A stretch of 64,000 bases of DNA from Serinus canaria (lineage: Eukaryota; Chordata; Aves; Passeriformes; Fringillidae): positions 92,296,990 to 92,360,989 of the forward strand of contig NC_066315.1 in NCBI RefSeq assembly GCF_022539315.1, in the 5' to 3' direction. The notes beneath the pieces are model-generated. The model was not told the origin of the DNA. It saw only the letters and a list, made by a program, of their open reading frames with translations, and searched no databases. A program made the position numbers and the translations under genes. Below, in pieces: positions 50,087 through 60,360 of this stretch; position 1 is the stretch's first letter, and each line of letters opens with the position of its first letter.

Positions 50087-51220
50087 GTAAGCAATCCCAT
50101 GCCAAAAACCAAGTGAGTTTCAGCTGCCCAAACTAATGGCTATTATGGTCTAATTAATTTCTCCACACACTGTCTTAAGTACAATGGGTGCTTAGCAAAA
50201 ATAACAATTTTTAGTGTAAATCATTTATGAGTTCTTCCTCACACAAGGAGGAAGAACATGCCCCATTGTTTGCTTGTCCCTGCATAGCTGCTCATTCTTG
50301 AAAGATCTGACATCTGCAAATGACCCACCTCCCCACACTTTGCTCTTGCATAGCTGAAATTCAGCCCTGTTGAGACATACACATTTTAAAGGAGAAGTGC
50401 TAGGACACTGTAGATACATCCCACTTCCACACAGCCTGAGCCTGCCTCAGTGAAAGAAAAGACTGTGTCTGCACCCTCTGCAGTGAAAAGGAGTGTTGAC
50501 TCCTTTTGCTGGTAGCACAAATGTATTTGACTTCTTGGAAAGAATCACATGCTGTCGGTTAGGTTCCAGAACTGACACTTTTATTGTACTGGACAGAATG
50601 TTCTCTCTAACTCAGCTGGATAGAAAGGCTGTCTTAGTGATGCTGATTTTCAGCTGCTACACAGCTGTGTTACAGTGATAAATGAGTTTCCCTATATACT
50701 TAAAATGTCAGATACTTTTAAGAGAACTAATCACAAACAAATCTCTGTACAATTTCTACACCTTTGACAAGCTGTGAGCACATAAATACCAAGTTCCCAG
50801 ACTTAATATGTAGCACAGTGCTACTACATGCATGTTCAAAAAAAAAAAAGCACTCAAGAATTTTCAGAAGGACAAACTAAGTCAATCCTTTTAGAGTTCT
50901 TTAAACAGCAGTTTTTGCAGCATCCTAAAACTGCTGAGAACATTTCCATATATTAATGTCTGATACAATAGGTATAGTCAGTATTTGGTCAAGGTTCAAT
51001 GCATCTGTGACAAAGCAGGTGTACATGTTATTACTGTGGCAGTTCAGCTCTCACACCTAACCTTCTCAGGCATCACAGGCTTTTTTCAGTTTATACAGCA
51101 AACTATCCACTCTGCTAATAAATTGCATTTAATATACCCATAGCAGTTTTGGTTGAAAACATCAGTATGTATTACTAAGTGGCACATGCCTTCTTGACAT
51201 AAAAATTTACTCTATTACAG

Positions 51221-51366
51221 GTGGGCCAAATGCTGCAATACATCCATCAGCCTACTTGCAGAACTTCCATGATTTATTTGTACACAGTCTATTTCAACAG
51301 AAGGGTCCAGCATATCAACAGACTGTCATATCTTATTTAAAGAAAATCAATCCAGAAAAAGCATAA
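51221..51366 (+). CDS. Candidate last coding exon of an unrecognised + strand gene
   Basis: An acceptor (ttactctattacag) is followed by a frame of 48 codons, including the shared Arg, that ends in TAA at 51364-51366. It reads GPNAAIHPSAYLQNFHDLFV, then HSLFQQKGPAYQQTVISYLK and KINPEKA, a helical-looking sequence. AATAAA follows at 51619-51624. The other two frames close earlier or lack a consistent partner exon. The family is unknown; it could be the end of an ARMH2-like gene or chance. Confidence 0.3.
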
Positions 51367-51618
51367 GATATAAGCCTAACATGCATTCTTCTTAATCAGC
51401 CTGAAGGTAAGAAACACAGATACTGCGAACAAATTCTGCATTTGTCTCTTTCTGACAGTTCTGTTCCAACAACAGCACCTGTACTACAGCAGCTCACGCA
51501 GCAGGAAGTGAAATAGTGAAAAAGTTGCACTTGCTGTCTCATTTTGGTCTGCTAGTCATGCCACAGTCCTTTCTTCCCTTCTACAGCCTCTGCAAATACA
51601 ATATGCTTGATGTTTAAA

Positions 51619-51624
51619 AATAAA
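51619..51624 (+). terminator. Polyadenylation signal AATAAA downstream of the candidate exon at 51221
   Basis: AATAAA on the + strand 253 bases after the TAA at 51364-51366. On its own it is weak evidence, since the region is AT-rich. Confidence 0.25.
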
Positions 51625-52017
51625 GTCACCGCTAAAAGAATAAGAGTTGACAATCACTTATAAATTGACCAACAAAAATCAATCATATCAAAATGAAAAT
51701 GCTTCCTTATTTACTAATGATGAACTACATTGTTAAGAAAGTTGCTTAGAATGTGAGATAGGAGAGGTCTAAGTCACTTGACAAGCATTATCCACTTCAA
51801 CAGAAAACCAAGGTTATGCTACAAAGCATTTGCCCAGCATCCAGTTTTGTTTCTTCAAGACAGCATCAGTGCATGATAAAGGACATACCTTTCTCACCTT
51901 TTCATCTTGTGATGGAAAGGAATACGTCTAAGCACCCCCTGAAGCATACACTGGAAGATATAATCTTGTGCTTACGAAGTTCACAAGAAATCGTGATGAC
52001 TCCGTTCTCTAGTTAGC

Positions 52018-52479
52018 ATGCTTGAGGTAAAATGGCAGCCAGGAGTATTACCTCCTACGGTGGTTTCTGACATTTCCTGGATGTCTCAACTGAAATCACT
52101 TGTAAAACATCTGTTAACTGATCAACAGCCACAGGAAGTAAAACAGAAGGAATATAAAGGCGCCAATCTGATAGCTCCACAGTCATTCACACATACCCTG
52201 AAGAAACCATCTTTGGCAAGGCCAGAGATCCAGAAACCAGGATGCTTCTATTCACTTCTGCCTCCTGAAAGACACTCAGCTCCTCCCAAGATATGGCAAC
52301 AGCCCCCATTGTTAAAGCCTTGTTACAGAACAACTGCCCCGAGTTCACTCAGTACTAGAAAATCTGTATTCAACTTTCCTGCTCCATCGGAGCCCATGCA
52401 GATACCAGATAAGGTGCTCAAGGTTTTAAAGACCCTTTCTATTCCTGTAAACCTTTCAGAACCTGAAGTACCTTGGTAA
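52018..52479 (+). CDS. Unrecognised 153-codon ORF between RIPOR2 and GMNN
   Basis: ATG to TAA, beginning MLEVKWQPGVLPPTVVSDIS. It is rich in Pro, Ser and Lys in the middle (KPSLARPEIQKPGCFYSLLP) and ends NLSEPEVPW. No signal peptide or membrane segment is apparent. A candidate acceptor (gttctctag at 52004-52012) lies just upstream. AATAAA signals follow at 52654-52659 and 52787. A second ORF in another frame (51816-52016) runs into it, so together they span ~660 bases of nearly continuous coding potential with one frame change. I recognise no domain. ORFs of this length occur by chance a few times in 64 kb, so the case is open. Confidence 0.3.
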   Translation: MLEVKWQPGVLPPTVVSDISWMSQLKSLVKHLLTDQQPQEVKQKEYKGANLIAPQSFTHTLKKPSLARPEIQKPGCFYSLLPPERHSAPPKIWQQPPLLKPCYRTTAPSSLSTRKSVFNFPAPSEPMQIPDKVLKVLKTLSIPVNLSEPEVPW

Positions 52480-53021
52480 AAGGGGGTCTCATCTCTTGGT
52501 AAATACCAGAGCAGTACCTTGAAAACACCGAGTTTCCTTTCAGAACAGCTCTCAAGTATAGGCCGCTTTGTCTCCACCTAGTTTTCAGCACAGCTGCTAC
52601 TGGGACCAAGAAAACACCACCTTCTCTTCATAAGCCAATTAAAGTATTACTAAAATAAATGGTCTAATATTTCCTACTTAAGCTCTCATTACACAGATTG
52701 CAAAATGCTTCCTTAGAAGACAGAGGAAATGAATTTTAAAAACTCTGAAAATCATAACTGACCTTTAGATTTTGACTCTTATCCAATAAACCTTTCTGAA
52801 ACCTCACCAACAACACACGAGTTCTTGCTTTTTCCCCTCCCTCTATCCACAAAAAAAAAGCAATTTTTAATCCAGAATTCCAAAAATATAAGAAGAACTA
52901 AAAATTGCCCAAGCATTCCCCCCAAAAACTTGAAAGCTTCCATCTACAGGAGTCATAATTGATTTAAACTAAGGATTAACTATTCCCCTGTCAATTAAGA
53001 TGCTATTTTGGTAATCAAAGA

Positions 53022-53027
53022 TTTATT
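53022..53027 (-). terminator. Polyadenylation signal AATAAA (reads TTTATT on +), probable GMNN 3' end
   Basis: First AATAAA on the - strand about 280 bases past the GMNN stop. It would give a short 3' UTR (about 53303-53000). The end is inferred from the signal. Confidence 0.5.
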
Positions 53028-53303
53028 TATCAATTCTCATGCATCATGTCAGACCAACTGATAAAGATATTTACACAACAGTTGAAATACACAGTATTTG
53101 CATTTCCTACAAGCAACTACATGCAGCCTGTAGTAAATTTTCCATGCAGTATTCAGATACTCCTCCCACTGCTACATAATTCCAGTTAAAAATACCAACA
53201 TCTGTAATGTTCCCACAAGAGTTTCTGTACCAGAGGTTCAGTATATGCTTTCAAGAGGAAGCCTGCAATTAAAAGCCACATACATAAGCCTATTTAAAGG
53301 TTG

Positions 53304-53507
53304 TCATTCCAGTTGCAAATGGCTTGCTTCCTTTGAAGGAAGATCTGATCTATTCTCCCTTAAACCAGACAATACTTGTGATGGCTCTTCTTCAGAAGGA
53401 CAGTCTGCCTCATCTCCACAGATGTGCTCTTCATTTTCCTGTCTGGATTCCTCTAGAGCCAGACTCTCCAGTGTCTCAAGATTGTCAGGTGCTTGCCCAG
53501 TCAGCCT
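53304..53507 (-). CDS. GMNN: GMNN last coding exon with stop codon
   Basis: Sixty-seven codons, residues 162-228 ([20 protein letters not shown] through ASHLQLE), then TGA at 53306-53304. Acceptor tttctttgtag. The acidic tail is longer than in mammals. The + strand here also has a long open frame (within 53324-53830), which is only the shadow of this exon. Confidence 0.92.
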   Translation of the reverse strand, partial: RLTGQAPDNLETLESLALEESRQENEEHICGDEADCPSEEEPSQVLSGLRENRSDLPSKEASHLQLE

Positions 53508-56500
53508 CTACAAAGAAACAGAAGACAGCAAATTTAATATTTTTCTACTCTAATAACTATGAAATAATGAAAGAAGACTCTGCATATGGAATTAAGCAAC
53601 CTAATTACCGTCATTTGGAGGTTGTTGATATAATCAAAACATTCCTCAGTTACAAAAACCTTGAGATACAAGTCCAACTCAAATTATTACCTCTTAACTT
53701 GAAAACCACATTTGCTTGTTCAGTTTTTCTTAGGTTCTTCAGTAGGGCAGGTTTTATCTCAGGCAACCTAAAACATGGGAAACTGGCTCCCAAATTAAGT
53801 ATTTACTATAGTACCTTACCGTACAATTAATTTACTCCATTTTGAGTTAGATGAAGCTACATTAAGTCAAGATAAACTTTAAGACCCAGCAGTCTCTAGC
53901 ACTTGATCAACCTAGAAGTTCCTCACCTAACCTGAGGTAAGGAAGATAAACAGGACTGTAAAGAGGCTGGTTTTGAAGCTTCTGGTTGTTTGATGGATCC
54001 CTTAAGGCTCATTTAAGGCTCATAAGGGAGCAGCTTACAACTAATAAGTGATCATAACTTTTGAGAAATTGAAGAGAAGTTTCCAACAACTAGTTCAAGT
54101 CCTCAAGTAATGCAATTTCTGCCAGTGGTTTTACCACTAACACCAAAAAAATTCAAGCATAACAAAACAGTCTTTCAAGGCTGATGTAAGTAACTGCACT
54201 AACTGAAAAGTAACTAACTTGATGAAATAAAATTATTGAATAAACAAGTTACTTGCAATCATATTGCATTTTGTTTCCACCTCTCAGTCTAGTCATCACA
54301 GACTCAAAGTATTTGCCAGGCACCCAGCTTCATATCCCAGCTTAATGAGAGCTTAATTCCTGCAAAAACAACCTGAAAGCCACAACATCAAGGTTCCACA
54401 CCTATCTAAGTATTTATCACAGCTTCAGAGGCTCTTAGAAACAATCCTGTCCTGCTGAAGGAGCCATGGAATTAGTGACAACTACTCACCCCAAGGAACT
54501 CTCAGAGGGAGCTGTTAGGAAATTTGAGTTTATGAGCCCTAGAGACTGTGTACAGCCCTTTTTGGGCAGTGAAACTGGCACTGTGCCTTAACAAGAAAAC
54601 CTTGACCTTAAAGAGAACGGTGCTCCCTCTCACTGCTCTACTTTGTGACTCTGTTTCAAGTTTAGTTTCTCAAAGGACACAGCCAGTACCAACCTATTAA
54701 GCACATGAATTTAAGTCATCCCAAAAAAGTGGAAAAATCAACTCTTCCTTCCCTTATCACAATCTCCAACATGCAAATCCTAATTCTGTTAAGAGAGTAG
54801 GTTGAATTCGTCCTTCTGAAAACATCCATCTTAGTACTCTCATTACTCCTATAGGTTCTAAGATGGGAAAAAGTCATCCCCCAGAAGGAGCTTTTTGACT
54901 CTACAATTAGAGCTATCCTGCCGGAATAGGTCAGAGAGCAATTTAAAATAAAGAGTCCTGTGAGCACATATAACAGAAGTCATGATTCATTATAAATACT
55001 TTGGCTGGTTTCTCACTGTTTTGTTCCACAACATTAAATGAAAGTTACTTTGAGTACCTCAATCACACTGGTCATATAATGCACATGCTCAGCAAGGGAC
55101 ATGAGCTCTTCATTTTCTTCTTTTAGGCGGGCAATTTCACCATCCTTCTGCTCGATTTCCTTGTGCAACTGAGTTCAAATAACAAAATGTTAGAAGAGGA
55201 AGACAATAGCCAGGTGACCTTAGCAGTTAGGCATCTTTCAGTAGCTACCTTTTCATTTTCTTGAAGCACTTCATACAGAGCCTTCCTCCTTTCTTCTGCC
55301 ACTTCTTTCCAATACTGAGATGAAGGATCTCCTGAATTTAAGAGGCTACATTAAGTCTGTGGTAAGACTGACTTCTTAAAAGCACCTTAAGATTTCTAAC
55401 TTGTATACAAGTATTCTTTGAGCTGTGATACTAAGAACTCACTCTGTAGAGTGTTTTCAAAGATTAGTTGTAGAACTACAACTAGTGACAAGCTTACAAG
55501 AAACATCCTACACTGCATTAATGGCAGTACAAGGCCTTCAGGAAGCTGCCTCAAGCATGGCAGAAGGCTCTGCAAGATGGCCACATTTGCAAATGCTGCT
55601 CTGAATGTACACTTTGTGGAGGACAGAAGTGTTACTTCCAAGTCACTGTCCACACTGGTCAAAATGGTACTGAGAAACTGCACAAACAACACACTGCGGC
55701 AAAACAGGCTTTCGTTTCAACTTAATTATTAGTCACTGGAAAACTTATAGCCCAGCCAAAATAACAAACTACTACTACTTAACACTGCTGCTCACAATGC
55801 TTCTCAGCTTCTGGTTATCACAAATTCCTTCTTAAATACTAGACATTTATACTTTATTTAATATAGAGGGTAAGTATCATTAACTACTGCTAGACATCAC
55901 AAAAAACCCACAAAGCCGTTATCTAAATGACAAAGGAAACGTGTTTCAAGTAGCACTCCAACAGCAGCATAGCATTTGAAGTGCATGAAAACATTTCAGG
56001 AATTACCACATACCTTTCACCATGAGATCTTCAGCTTGAATGACATCATTCTCATTCTCCTGCTCCTTGTCCACAGACACCTCAGCTTTAGAAGCCTTTG
56101 AGGCAAATTTGTTATTCCAGAGCTTCCTTCTGACTGAAGATTTCTTCTGCATAAAACATGGGCAGGTTTAAGTTAAGAGAAACATCTCAGCCTACACAAA
56201 AATACAAACTTCTAAGCCTACACACTCATGCAAGTAAGTCTCTAAGTCCTGCTTTCTTCACATTATAGTTCTAGTTTAGAAATCTTCCTTAATACCCAAA
56301 AAGAAATTGCTAGGCTTTAATATTGTTTATTACTAGAACAATAGTAAGCTTGTGTCACTCATTAGCACATTGTATTTTTTTCAATTATATTAGTTTTCAG
56401 TTAGCAGCTCAAAAGCTTTTCACTATGACTAGAAATAATTCTATATTTACAAATTATCTTTTAGTTTATACCTCACTACGCCTGCCAACCAGGTTGCCGG

Positions 56501-58289
56501 CTGCTGAAGGCTGGATCATTTTAAGAGTTGGTCTTCGGGCAGCACTGCTTGTGCTATCTGTGAGGTACTTCTGAAAAGACAAAAATGGGTCAGACGGCAG
56601 CCACTCTTCTTCACATCAACTGAAAATTAGGAATCCATCATACTTCCAGTAAGGTAACACAATTCATCTTTTCAAGACAAAGAAATGACACTGTAGCCTA
56701 TATTAAAGATTTGTAAGGAAGGAGATCTAATTATTTCTACCAGAGATAGATCTTAATCACGTGAAGCTATGATCAATCCCTGCCTCTTAGCAACATTTGC
56801 CTTTCATAAAAGAACTTCAGCAGAAATACTCTGATTAGATTTCAAGGCCAATGACTTTAGCTAGACCTCTCAAACTCGAGTTTTAGAGCAGCAGTCTCAG
56901 ACCCTTGGGGACAGGGACAAAAATGATTGCAGTTGCAAGGTTAGGTGGCCAAGGCACATCGGGCAGTAGCTGTTTTCATAACCTGTGAACACAGCATCAA
57001 ACAGTGCTCATTTAAATAGATGTGTTACTTTGATTATCCATTAAAATGGATCAAAAGTTTCCTTGCTTCGATCCAGAGAGGCTATTGTTTTGTCTAACCA
57101 GTATGTTTATCACCCTTGCTATCATGCATAAATGCTCTTTCCTGCATCAAAGCTTTCTGACTGGGTTGGTTACACTGCCACCATGGGATAGCAAACAATG
57201 GCAGACAACCAAGCAAGAACAGCCAGGATACAATGCCACACCAGCGTGAGAAAGTCACCGATTCACACCGTACTTCATAGGACAAGAGCTCACATTTCCC
57301 ACGGTAGTTTCTGCCACCAATTATCCTACTGTTCCATTAAAGGACAAACATTAACTGGTGTGGGAACAAGAATCACACCGTGTGTCAGACACTGCTTGCT
57401 GTTACTTAGGATTAGAGTTAAGTATACTCTGCCAAGAGATTATTGGCCAAAACTCAAGTTAACCCACTGAAAGTGCAAAAAGCCATACCGAGCAATTCAT
57501 ACCCTACAGACACTTTGCGACAAGAGTGCCATAAATCAGACCTATCAATTAGCAATTTTCATTAAAACCTGAAGCTTCCATTCCAGTCACTATGCCTCAT
57601 CATACAAGAGCCACTAGCCTCTATTTTATACACTTCTGTACCATTCTGATTAGGGCCTACATTAAAAGATTTACCAAGAAAAGTTACTAAGGTTTGCTCC
57701 TAATCACTTAGCTCTTAAAAACCTTCATTGTTTAAGCATTTCCACCAATTCCAAGGCAACTATTATTCACAAAGGTGACTTGGAAAGTGAACTGCCTGCT
57801 TGAATACTTCAGTTAAAACACATCCAACACAAGACAGACAGAACTCCTTCAGAAGTTCCCACCCATAAAGAACAGCCTACAAAACCTACCCTACACCCCC
57901 TAAGCATAAGCCAGACAGATTCAGTAAGCAAAGGCACATAGTCAGGACAAACAAACCAAACCAACCCTAAAAAATTAAACGAAGAGACAGTAAGCTCAGT
58001 GTCAAAGTAAAAAGGACTTGCTGAGCAATAGGAAAAAAAGCAGTCATAAGCACATAGACCCAAGCAGGACAGCATGTTCCCAAGCCACAATGCCTGCCAG
58101 GAGGTTACTCAAGCCAAATGGACATAAGCCAGGTGGAAGCACATTGCAACAGATCCCTTTATATTCCTTCAGTGGACAGAGAAGCTTGTGTCACACAGAG
58201 CGGTACTAGCTTCAAGGCTTTAAAGCCTATACCTGCAAAGATCCTGAGGACTTTTCTATGGTCAGTTTCTGTTTCATTTTGGAGTTCAT
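53304..58289 (-). CDS. GMNN: GMNN, geminin DNA replication inhibitor; spliced CDS of six coding exons
   Basis: Geminin binds CDT1 in S/G2/M and blocks MCM reloading; it is degraded through APC/C at mitotic exit (family knowledge). The exons on the - strand are 58289-58233, 56570-56472, 56146-56014, 55331-55249, 55168-55058 and 53507-53304. They give 228 residues and TGA; human geminin has 209. The N-terminus is [14 protein letters not shown] destruction box R-P-T-L lies at residues 32-35, followed by [14 protein letters not shown]. The CDT1-contact segment [20 protein letters not shown] (about 100-119) leads into the coiled coil (about 118-163; [20 protein letters not shown]). The tail is acidic and diverged. 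Transcription runs from the CpG island at 58.4-59.1 kb and converges on RIPOR2. Confidence 0.95.
55058..55168 (-). CDS. GMNN: GMNN coding exon 5 (coiled coil)
   Basis: Thirty-seven codons, residues 125-161 ([20 protein letters not shown] through VHYMTSVIE). Acceptor atttgaactcag, donor gag|gtactc. This is the dimerisation coiled coil. Confidence 0.95.
55249..55331 (-). CDS. GMNN: GMNN coding exon 4 (CDT1-binding region)
   Basis: Residues 97-124 ([20 protein letters not shown], then EVLQENEK). Acceptor cttaaattcag, donor aag|gtagct. Nearly identical to the human CDT1-contact segment. Confidence 0.94.
56014..56146 (-). CDS. GMNN: GMNN coding exon 3
   Basis: Residues 53-96 ([20 protein letters not shown] through [10 protein letters not shown]) with one base left over. 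Acceptor gttttatgcag, donor aaag|gtatgt. The basic cluster at its start could serve as a nuclear localisation signal. Confidence 0.93.
56472..56570 (-). CDS. GMNN: GMNN coding exon 2 (destruction box)
   Basis: Thirty-three codons, residues 20-52 ([20 protein letters not shown] through GNLVGRRSE). Acceptor gtcttttcag, donor gag|gtataa. It holds the APC/C destruction box; a Pro sits inside the usual RRTL, leaving RPTL as R-x-x-L. Confidence 0.93.
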
Positions 58290-58297
58290 GAGATCAA
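58233..58297 (-). CDS. GMNN: GMNN first coding exon
   Basis: Nineteen codons from ATG 58289-58287 ([19 protein letters not shown]). On the - strand the acceptor is ctattgcag and the donor is cag|gtatag, phase 0. Eight untranslated bases precede the ATG, so at least one upstream non-coding exon exists. Confidence 0.92.
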
Positions 58298-58528
58298 CTG
58301 CAATAGAAAAACACTAAAATTAATACAGCATCCCTCTATTCCTGAAGTTCGGGAAACACTAGTTAGAGAACATTACCATTTCGGATTATCGGCCTTCATG
58401 GCTGCCTTAAGCAGTCAGCCACGCACGGCGTGGTCAGTGGGCCCCTCCAGAGCCCCTCCCGAGGTTGCACCCAAGACACGAGCGGCGGGAAGGTAGCGCC
58501 CCGCGCCACCACAGCGCGGAGCGGCCTT

Positions 58529-58736
58529 CCCGCAGGGCCGGCGGGGCTGTCCCAGGCGCACACCCGGAATGGCTGAGAGGAGAACGGGGCACTCACCCAC
58601 AGCATCCCCGGCCCTGATCCCGCCAGGCGAGCCCGCAGGGCTGGCGGAAGGTGTCCCAGGTGCACACCCAGAATGGCTGTAAGGAACGGGGCACTCACCC
58701 ACACCACCTCAGCGGCGCGGCCCGGCTCCCGCCAGG
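58529..58736. repeat. Tandem duplication (~100-bp unit) in the GMNN promoter / first-exon region
   Basis: Unit 1 (58529-58627) and unit 2 (58632-58736) share the same order of blocks: cccgcaggg, then tcccagg-gcacaccc-gaatggctg, then acggggcactcacccac, then cccgccagg. On the - strand each copy contains GGTGAGTGCCCCGTT, a good splice donor (GTGAGT at 58596-58591 and at 58698-58693). The likely first-exon boundary of GMNN is therefore present twice. Small indels and substitutions show that the duplication is not recent. Confidence 0.85.
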
Positions 58737-59026
58737 AACTAGCAGGGCCCCTCCCTCCCCGCGCGCCGCCGCGGCCAATGGGGAATAGAGACGCATGAGC
58801 CCGCCAACACCTAAACTCGGCCACGGAACATTGCGGCCCCAACCAGCCGCCAGTGGCGGCGGCTCAACCAAGACGGAGAGCAGCCCCCGTCTCGTCCTTC
58901 CCGCCCCTCTCCCGGGCCCAAGGCCCCGCTCACCGGCAGCCGCTCCCGCACAGACCCCAAAGCACGCGCCCGCACACCCAGCCACCTTCTCGCGCCCGAC
59001 GCGCGGCTATAAGGAGCGCGCGGGTG

Positions 59027-59036
59027 GTCACGTGAC
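59027..59036. promoter_or_regulatory. Palindromic E-box GTCACGTGAC
   Basis: A perfect 10-bp palindrome with a CACGTG core, of the USF/TFE3/MITF (CLEAR-like) type. It lies about 15 bases downstream of a + strand TATAAG (59008-59013) at the upstream edge of the GMNN CpG island. Confidence 0.5.
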
Positions 59037-59764
59037 GCGGGGGCCCTCTCCGAGCCAATCGCGGGCCGCGCTCCCCCCGCCCCGCGCGCCGAGGCCGGTG
59101 GTGAGGGGGCGCGCGCTGCTCCGCGCTGTCGTGCGGGCTTTGGTTGCCTCTGGATTTTGGTTTTTTTTGGTTTTATTTATAAAGGAGTTGTGCCAGAGCA
59201 GATTTAATTACGGCTCCGCTTATTCTCATCACTCCTGTCTAAACACGGTACAACATGCAAAACCGGGGAAGAAAATTAGCAGTGTTAAGCCGCAATAACT
59301 GCTACACAACGCTAATTTTGTGCATCATATAGACTACAGCTCTTATTAATTATGCCTCAAGCGTGCTGTTAAATTTGTTAGAAGCCACTTGACAATTATA
59401 TTCTCGCAAATATTTGCACATTTATCTTTTATTTGTACTAATAGTATCTTCTGCTGATTTGTGAATAAACAGGTTGTCGAGTTAAGGACACATTCCTTAC
59501 AATCAAGGTCTCACAGAACAGCTATCAACATTTTTCCCAGGCAATATGATGGAGCTATTAGAAATTAGGATAATTACAGAGAGAAGCATTTATTTAGCCT
59601 GCCATTCTGTCGGTCTCCTGTTTGGAAATAAATTCTATGGCACTTATGAGAATGTTGAGTAGAATGTCACAGTCTGATGAAAGCAAGAAAGGCAGAACAT
59701 AAAAAAAAGATGCATTAGGAAATCTTTAAACAAGGATAAGGAAATAAAACTAATCTCTCTTGTT

Positions 59765-60360
59765 CAGTGTCTCATTGACCCATTTAAATTTTCATTGTCC
59801 ACAATATCCTTTGGCAAGTACCTCTAGAGCTCAAATAATCTTTGGTCTGAAGAACACCTTTTTTTTTTTTTTTTTCTTTGAACCTGATTCCAATATTGTC
59901 GCTTGATGTCCCCAGTCCTTGTAAGAGACAACAAACAACCTGCCTGCCCTCATCTAGGCCACTGTTACACAGACTGCTCTCCAGTTCTCTCTCCCAGGCC
60001 TACTTAGCTGTCCCTGACATGAAAGCTGTTCCATCTTCCTGCTCTTCTGTGAACTGTATGGCATTTGATTTGCCACTGCTGAACACTGGACTGGCATTTC
60101 CGTGGAAAAATCTGCCATAACTCTGAGATCTTATTCTTGAGTGATAGTCAGTTCAAAGTTTGTCATTCACTGTGTGAAATTAAGATACATTTTCTTATGC
60201 ATATTCTTTGATGTTTTATCTGCATTGAATTTCATAGCTGTATCTGCCCATCACTCAATTCCTTAATGTCCTTCTGTAGTTTTTCAGTCAGGTCCCTTCT
60301 TGTTATTTGAATAACACAGTATCATAAGCAAGTTGTCACCTCAGTAAACTTTATCTTCCA
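59765..60360 (-). mobile_element. Ancient, strongly diverged CR1 LINE fragment
   Basis: Blocks such as atcctttggcaagtacctct, tttgaacctgattccaat and cagtatcataagcaagttgt keep the order of old amniote CR1 elements in reverse orientation. Similarity is low and interrupted. The + ORF at 59878-60120 falls inside it and is not a gene. Confidence 0.6.

Larger units (their letters stand above)
48386..53000. other. Convergent intergenic gap between RIPOR2 and GMNN
   Basis: Apart from the candidate exons (50040-50086, 51221-51366) and the ORF at 52018-52479, it is AT-rich unique sequence. I looked for more exons of the same putative gene. Segments at 49578-49640 and 50491-50678 have partly suitable frames, but their splice sites or phases do not agree. 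Confidence 0.5.
53508..58232 (-). other. GMNN introns
   Basis: Five introns between the coding exons. The largest are 53508-55057 and 56571-58232. AT-rich with no recognised repeat. The + ORF inside 55418-55732 spans intron only and matches no family. Confidence 0.6.
58430..59130 (-). promoter_or_regulatory. GMNN: GMNN CpG-island promoter
   Basis: A sharp rise in G+C and CpG in an otherwise AT-rich flank. It contains two E2F-type octamers (GGCGGGAA at 58484-58491, TTCCCGCC at 58898-58905), two CCAAT boxes on the + strand (58775-58779, 59055-59059) and a palindromic E-box at 59027. This motif set suits an S-phase gene such as geminin, which is E2F-regulated in mammals. The start site probably lies between about 58.75 and 59.0 kb. 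TATAAG at 59008 faces the + strand, so divergent transcription is possible. Confidence 0.75.

Noticed and set aside
50491..50678. Open + strand frame (NVFDFLERITCCRLGS...) that looks helical
   Set aside because: The acceptor would have to be aaaag just after an in-frame TGA, and no donor gives the phase needed for the exon at 51221.
53324..53830. 168-codon + strand ORF
   Set aside because: Overlaps the last GMNN coding exon in antisense and runs on into intron sequence; a shadow frame.
58396..58842. 148-codon - strand ORF with an internal repeat (VSAPF...)
   Set aside because: The internal repeat is the translated tandem duplication of the CpG island; long open frames are expected in GC-rich DNA.
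58795..59298. 167-codon + strand ORF across the CpG island
   Set aside because: Composition-driven frame (Pro, Ala, Arg, Ser) with no family resemblance.
59878..60120. 80-codon + strand ORF
   Set aside because: Lies within the ancient CR1 fragment.
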